Shown here: in pieces, positions 6,047 to 7,571 of the stretch
How the letters are laid out: every line of letters begins with the position of its first letter
How positions within the stretch are numbered: position 1 is the first letter of the stretch
Assembly: GCA_027620395.1 (NCBI GenBank)
Contig: JAQBZY010000055.1
Span: 1 to 7,571 of the forward strand
Reading direction: 5' to 3'
From: Pseudomonadota bacterium
GTDB lineage: Bacteria > Pseudomonadota > Alphaproteobacteria > Rhodospirillales > Casp-alpha2
Length of the DNA: 7,571 bases
Program-made: the position numbers and the translations under genes
Notes under the pieces: generated by a model
What the model was told of the DNA's origin: nothing
The model's input: the letters and a program-made list of their open reading frames with translations, nothing else
The model's database searches: none

Positions 6047-7179
6047 TGCCTGGCGGCGCGCCCAAATTCACCGTCGGCATCGAGGAGGAATACCTGATCG
6101 TCGATCGGGAAACGCGCGCGCTCTGCACGGAGCCGCCGGCCGAAATGTTCGACCGCTGCTCCAAGGTTCTCGGCAATCAGGTCGCGCACGAGTTCATGAA
6201 GTCGCAGATCGAGGTGAACACCACCGTCGCCCGATCGATCCCGGAAGCTCGGGCGATGCTGGTCGATCTCCGTCGGACCGTCGCCGGCATCGCCGCCGAT
6301 TACGGCCTGGCGCCAATTGCCGCCTCGACGCATCCGTTCTCGAGTTGGGCCGAGCAGAACCACACGCCCGACGCACGTTACGACGCCATAGCGCGCGATC
6401 TGCAGGCTGTGGCGCGTCGGCTATTGATCTCGGGCATGCACGTCCATGTCGGCATCGACGATGACGAGCTTCGGATGGACTTGATGAATCAGGTTCGGTA
6501 TTTCCTGCCGCATCTGTTGGCGCTATCGACATCGTCGCCGTTCTGGCAGGGCCGCGACACCGGGCTCAAGTCGTATCGCATGAGCGTCTGGGACGAGATG
6601 CCCAGAACCGGCCTTCCGAATACCTTCGATTCCTTCGCCGAATTCCAGCGCCACGTCGATGTCCTGGTCCGGGCCGGCATCATCGAGGACGGCACCAAAC
6701 TGTGGTGGGACATCCGTCCGAGCGCCCGCTTCCCAACTCTCCAAATGCGGATCACCGACGTCTGCACCAAAATCGACGACGCGGCGGCGGTAGCGGCGCT
6801 CTATTGCTGCATTCTCCGCATGCTGTGGCGGCTCAAGACCAAGAACCAACGCTGGCGCCAGTATGCGATGATGCTGGTCGAGGAGAACCGCTGGCGGGCG
6901 CAGCGTTACGGACTCGACGAAGGCTTGATCGACTTCGGCAAGGGCGAGGTCGTCGCCTGCGCCGATCTGGTCCTGGAATTGATGGCGTTGGTTTCCGAGG
7001 ACGCGGCGGCGCTCGGCTGCGGCGCTGAAATCGGGCACCTAAGCGAGATCGTCAAGAACGGCACCAGCGCACACCGGCAGTTGCGGACACACCAAAAGGC
7101 CCTCGCCGGCGGGGCCGTGCCGGAGGCCGCCTTGGCCGCCGTCGTCGATCATCTGATCGCAGAAACCGTGGAGTTCTAA
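6046..7179 (+). CDS. GCS2/YbdK-family carboxylate-amine ligase
   Basis: This ATP-dependent family (PF04107) joins a carboxylate, typically the gamma-carboxyl of glutamate, to an amine. E. coli YbdK has weak glutamate-cysteine ligase activity and EgtA is a relative. The 377 residues are full length. Landmarks are VGIEEEYLIVD (10-20), SQIEVNT (53-59), STHPFS (94-99), SGMHVHVGI (129-137), STSSPFWQG (161-169), WWDIRPS (220-226) and VEENRWRAQRYG (278-289). The start overlaps the previous stop as TGATG, with AGAGG five bases upstream, so the two proteins are likely made together. The frame is open upstream of 6046, but that part lies in the previous gene. No glutathione synthetase lies nearby, so the true amine substrate is unknown. 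Confidence 0.9.
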   Translation: MPGGAPKFTVGIEEEYLIVDRETRALCTEPPAEMFDRCSKVLGNQVAHEFMKSQIEVNTTVARSIPEARAMLVDLRRTVAGIAADYGLAPIAASTHPFSSWAEQNHTPDARYDAIARDLQAVARRLLISGMHVHVGIDDDELRMDLMNQVRYFLPHLLALSTSSPFWQGRDTGLKSYRMSVWDEMPRTGLPNTFDSFAEFQRHVDVLVRAGIIEDGTKLWWDIRPSARFPTLQMRITDVCTKIDDAAAVAALYCCILRMLWRLKTKNQRWRQYAMMLVEENRWRAQRYGLDEGLIDFGKGEVVACADLVLELMALVSEDAAALGCGAEIGHLSEIVKNGTSAHRQLRTHQKALAGGAVPEAALAAVVDHLIAETVEF

Positions 7180-7189
7180 GGACTTACGG

Positions 7190-7216
7190 ATTGTAATCTC
7201 CCATTTAACAATTTTT
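7190..7216 (+). terminator. AT-rich hairpin with T5 tail after the ligase gene
   Basis: ATTGT (7190-7194) pairs with ACAAT (7208-7212). The pairing can extend by AA (7195-7196) with TT (7205-7206) past one bulged A. Five T residues follow at 7212-7216. This is intrinsic-terminator-like in layout but the stem is AT-rich and weak. It is the only candidate between the ligase stop and the next promoter. Confidence 0.3.
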
Positions 7217-7223
7217 CACCAAA

Positions 7224-7241
7224 CAGTGACTGATATCACTG
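7224..7241 (+). promoter_or_regulatory. CRP/FNR-superfamily-like dyad CAGTGA-N6-TCACTG
   Basis: A perfect 6-bp inverted repeat flanks six bases (7230-7235). Its core GTGA-N6-TCAC has the half-site and spacing of CRP-type operators (TGTGA-N6-TCACA). The six central bases, CTGATA, are also the best -35 for the downstream TATAAT box, so a bound dimer would cover the -35 and most likely repress. Binding-protein identity is inference. Confidence 0.45.
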
Positions 7242-7258
7242 CGCAAAACAGGTATAAT
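7230..7258 (+). promoter_or_regulatory. Sigma70-type promoter with perfect TATAAT
   Basis: TATAAT (7253-7258) matches the -10 consensus exactly. CTGATA (7230-7235) matches TTGACA at four of six positions, with the optimal 17-base spacer. The predicted start is near 7265, either giving a leader of about 39 bases for the 68-residue gene or placing the first base at or beside ATG 7266. This is the best promoter in the window. Confidence 0.6.
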
Positions 7259-7265
7259 CGTCACC

Positions 7266-7307
7266 ATGGGCGAGTATCGTAGGAAACGGTGCAGGAGGCT
7301 GACATGA
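7266..7307 (+). CDS. Possible 13-codon arginine-rich leader ORF
   Basis: An ATG at 7266, seven bases after the TATAAT box, opens a frame encoding MGEYRRKRCRRLT. Its TGA (7305-7307) overlaps the ATG of the next gene (7304-7306) in the coupling arrangement ATGA. Five of 13 residues are arginine, three of them AGG codons. The tandem AGG-AGG (7293-7298) is also the Shine-Dalgarno of the downstream gene. It has no ribosome site of its own, so it would be translated only if the transcript is leaderless. It may regulate by ribosome stalling or coupling, or it may be a chance frame. Confidence 0.3.
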   Translation: MGEYRRKRCRRLT

Positions 7308-7510
7308 CGAGAATCGTTTGGGACGGCTATATCCAAAAACAGATGCATTGGGCGGAGTGTCTGAGCAAAATTGCCCTCGAAGCGGAAAACGGGGCCGCCG
7401 CTAGCCTCAGGGCCCATGCCGACCGTGCCTTTATCAATGCCGGCATCGCAACGGCTCGGATGGCGGCGTTTGCGGCAATGACTGCAAAGTCGGCAGTTAA
7501 ACGCCACTAG
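7304..7510 (+). CDS. Small protein of unknown family (68 residues)
   Basis: I do not recognise this protein. The start at ATG 7304 is strongly supported by a perfect AGGAGG (7293-7298) five bases upstream and a consensus promoter. The N terminus MTRIVWDGYIQKQMHWAE carries two tryptophans. The rest is alanine-rich and predicted helical (roughly 15-64) with a basic end, KSAVKRH. The C-terminal helix mixes Ala, Met and Phe with charged residues and is not hydrophobic enough for a clear membrane segment. There are no signal peptide or metal motifs; the only cysteine is C19. The good expression signals argue for a real gene. It could be a regulatory or stress-induced small protein. Confidence 0.65.
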   Translation: MTRIVWDGYIQKQMHWAECLSKIALEAENGAAASLRAHADRAFINAGIATARMAAFAAMTAKSAVKRH

Positions 7511-7513
7511 TGG
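7504..7513. other. Palindrome CCACTAGTGG holding two convergent stop codons
   Basis: This perfect 10-bp palindrome contains the TAG of the small plus-strand gene (7508-7510). It also holds the TAG (7507-7509 on the minus strand) of the frame entering from the right. Both frames end His-stop because of the symmetry. It may be chance or a compact convergent gene end. Confidence 0.4.
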
Positions 7514-7571
7514 AACGAATCTAACGCTTGGTGCCCACGTTTAACGGCGGCGATAATTTTGTCTGGGTCGG
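7507..7571 (-). CDS. Partial C terminus of an unknown minus-strand gene
   Basis: A minus-strand frame is open from the right edge to TAG at 7507-7509 and encodes 20 residues, beginning DPDKIIAAVKRG and ending LDSFH. The amphipathic helix pattern looks like a genuine protein end. It loosely resembles the last helix of a CheY-like receiver domain, but 20 residues cannot establish a family. The other two minus frames also run into stops within the window and encode less protein-like peptides. Confidence 0.35.
   Translation of the reverse strand, partial: DPDKIIAAVKRGHQALDSFH

Noticed and set aside
7511..7571. AACG/CGTT and GTG/CAC pairings as a terminator
   Set aside because: The arms are 3-4 bp with a large bulge, and the region is better explained as coding on the minus strand.

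Overview
The window looks like chromosomal DNA of an alphaproteobacterium, probably a Rhodospirillales-like one. It is GC-rich, densely packed and has short intergenic gaps. It carries several families typical of that class: a DUF1127 small protein, a DUF1289 cysteine-motif protein, a short PAS protein of the PAS_5 type and a stand-alone HTH/O6-methylguanine methyltransferase. A dissimilatory-type ATP sulfurylase suggests that the host oxidises, or less likely reduces, sulfur compounds. The taxonomic reading is inference from protein families, not from a marker gene. I see no rRNA, tRNA, CRISPR array, insertion sequence or phage gene.

Layout, left to right. Positions 1-135 hold no secure gene. 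A sigma70-like promoter there points left, out of the window. sat (136-1308, minus) and a PAS-domain gene (1641-2150, plus) are divergent across an AT-richer gap of about 330 bp that contains a repeated TTCAATTT octamer. An FkbM-type methyltransferase (2194-3060, minus) converges on the PAS gene. Divergent from it is a probable two-gene operon: a DUF1127 protein (3244-3471) and an Ada-like HTH/MGMT repair protein (3487-4371). A glyoxalase I homologue (4461-4880) follows on the same strand. A DUF1289 gene (4920-5147, minus) converges on glyoxalase and is divergent from an N-formylglutamate-amidohydrolase-family gene (5255-6046). That gene overlaps by one base a GCS2/YbdK-type carboxylate-amine ligase (6046-7179). 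After a weak AT-rich hairpin comes a consensus TATAAT promoter with a CRP-like dyad over its -35. It drives a possible 13-codon arginine-rich leader ORF and an unrecognised 68-residue protein (7304-7510). A gene fragment enters from the right edge on the minus strand.

How the genes fit together. Sat handles APS/sulfate interconversion. DUF1127, Ada-like protein and glyoxalase form a plausible stress block: alkylation repair plus detoxification of methylglyoxal, an electrophile that damages DNA. The amidohydrolase and amidoligase are translationally coupled. One family cleaves and the other forms amide bonds to glutamate-like substrates, and no histidine-degradation or glutathione genes are nearby, so a small modified-amino-acid pathway is possible but unproven.

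The least ordinary part is 7180-7571, where promoter, dyad, leader ORF, coupled unknown small protein and palindromic convergent stops are packed into under 400 bp. A recurring feature is a -10 box placed 6-7 bases before an ATG, at 5243-5257 and 7253-7268, which is the geometry of leaderless transcripts. Most of the window is otherwise ordinary, and I do not claim a clearly new defence or mobile system.
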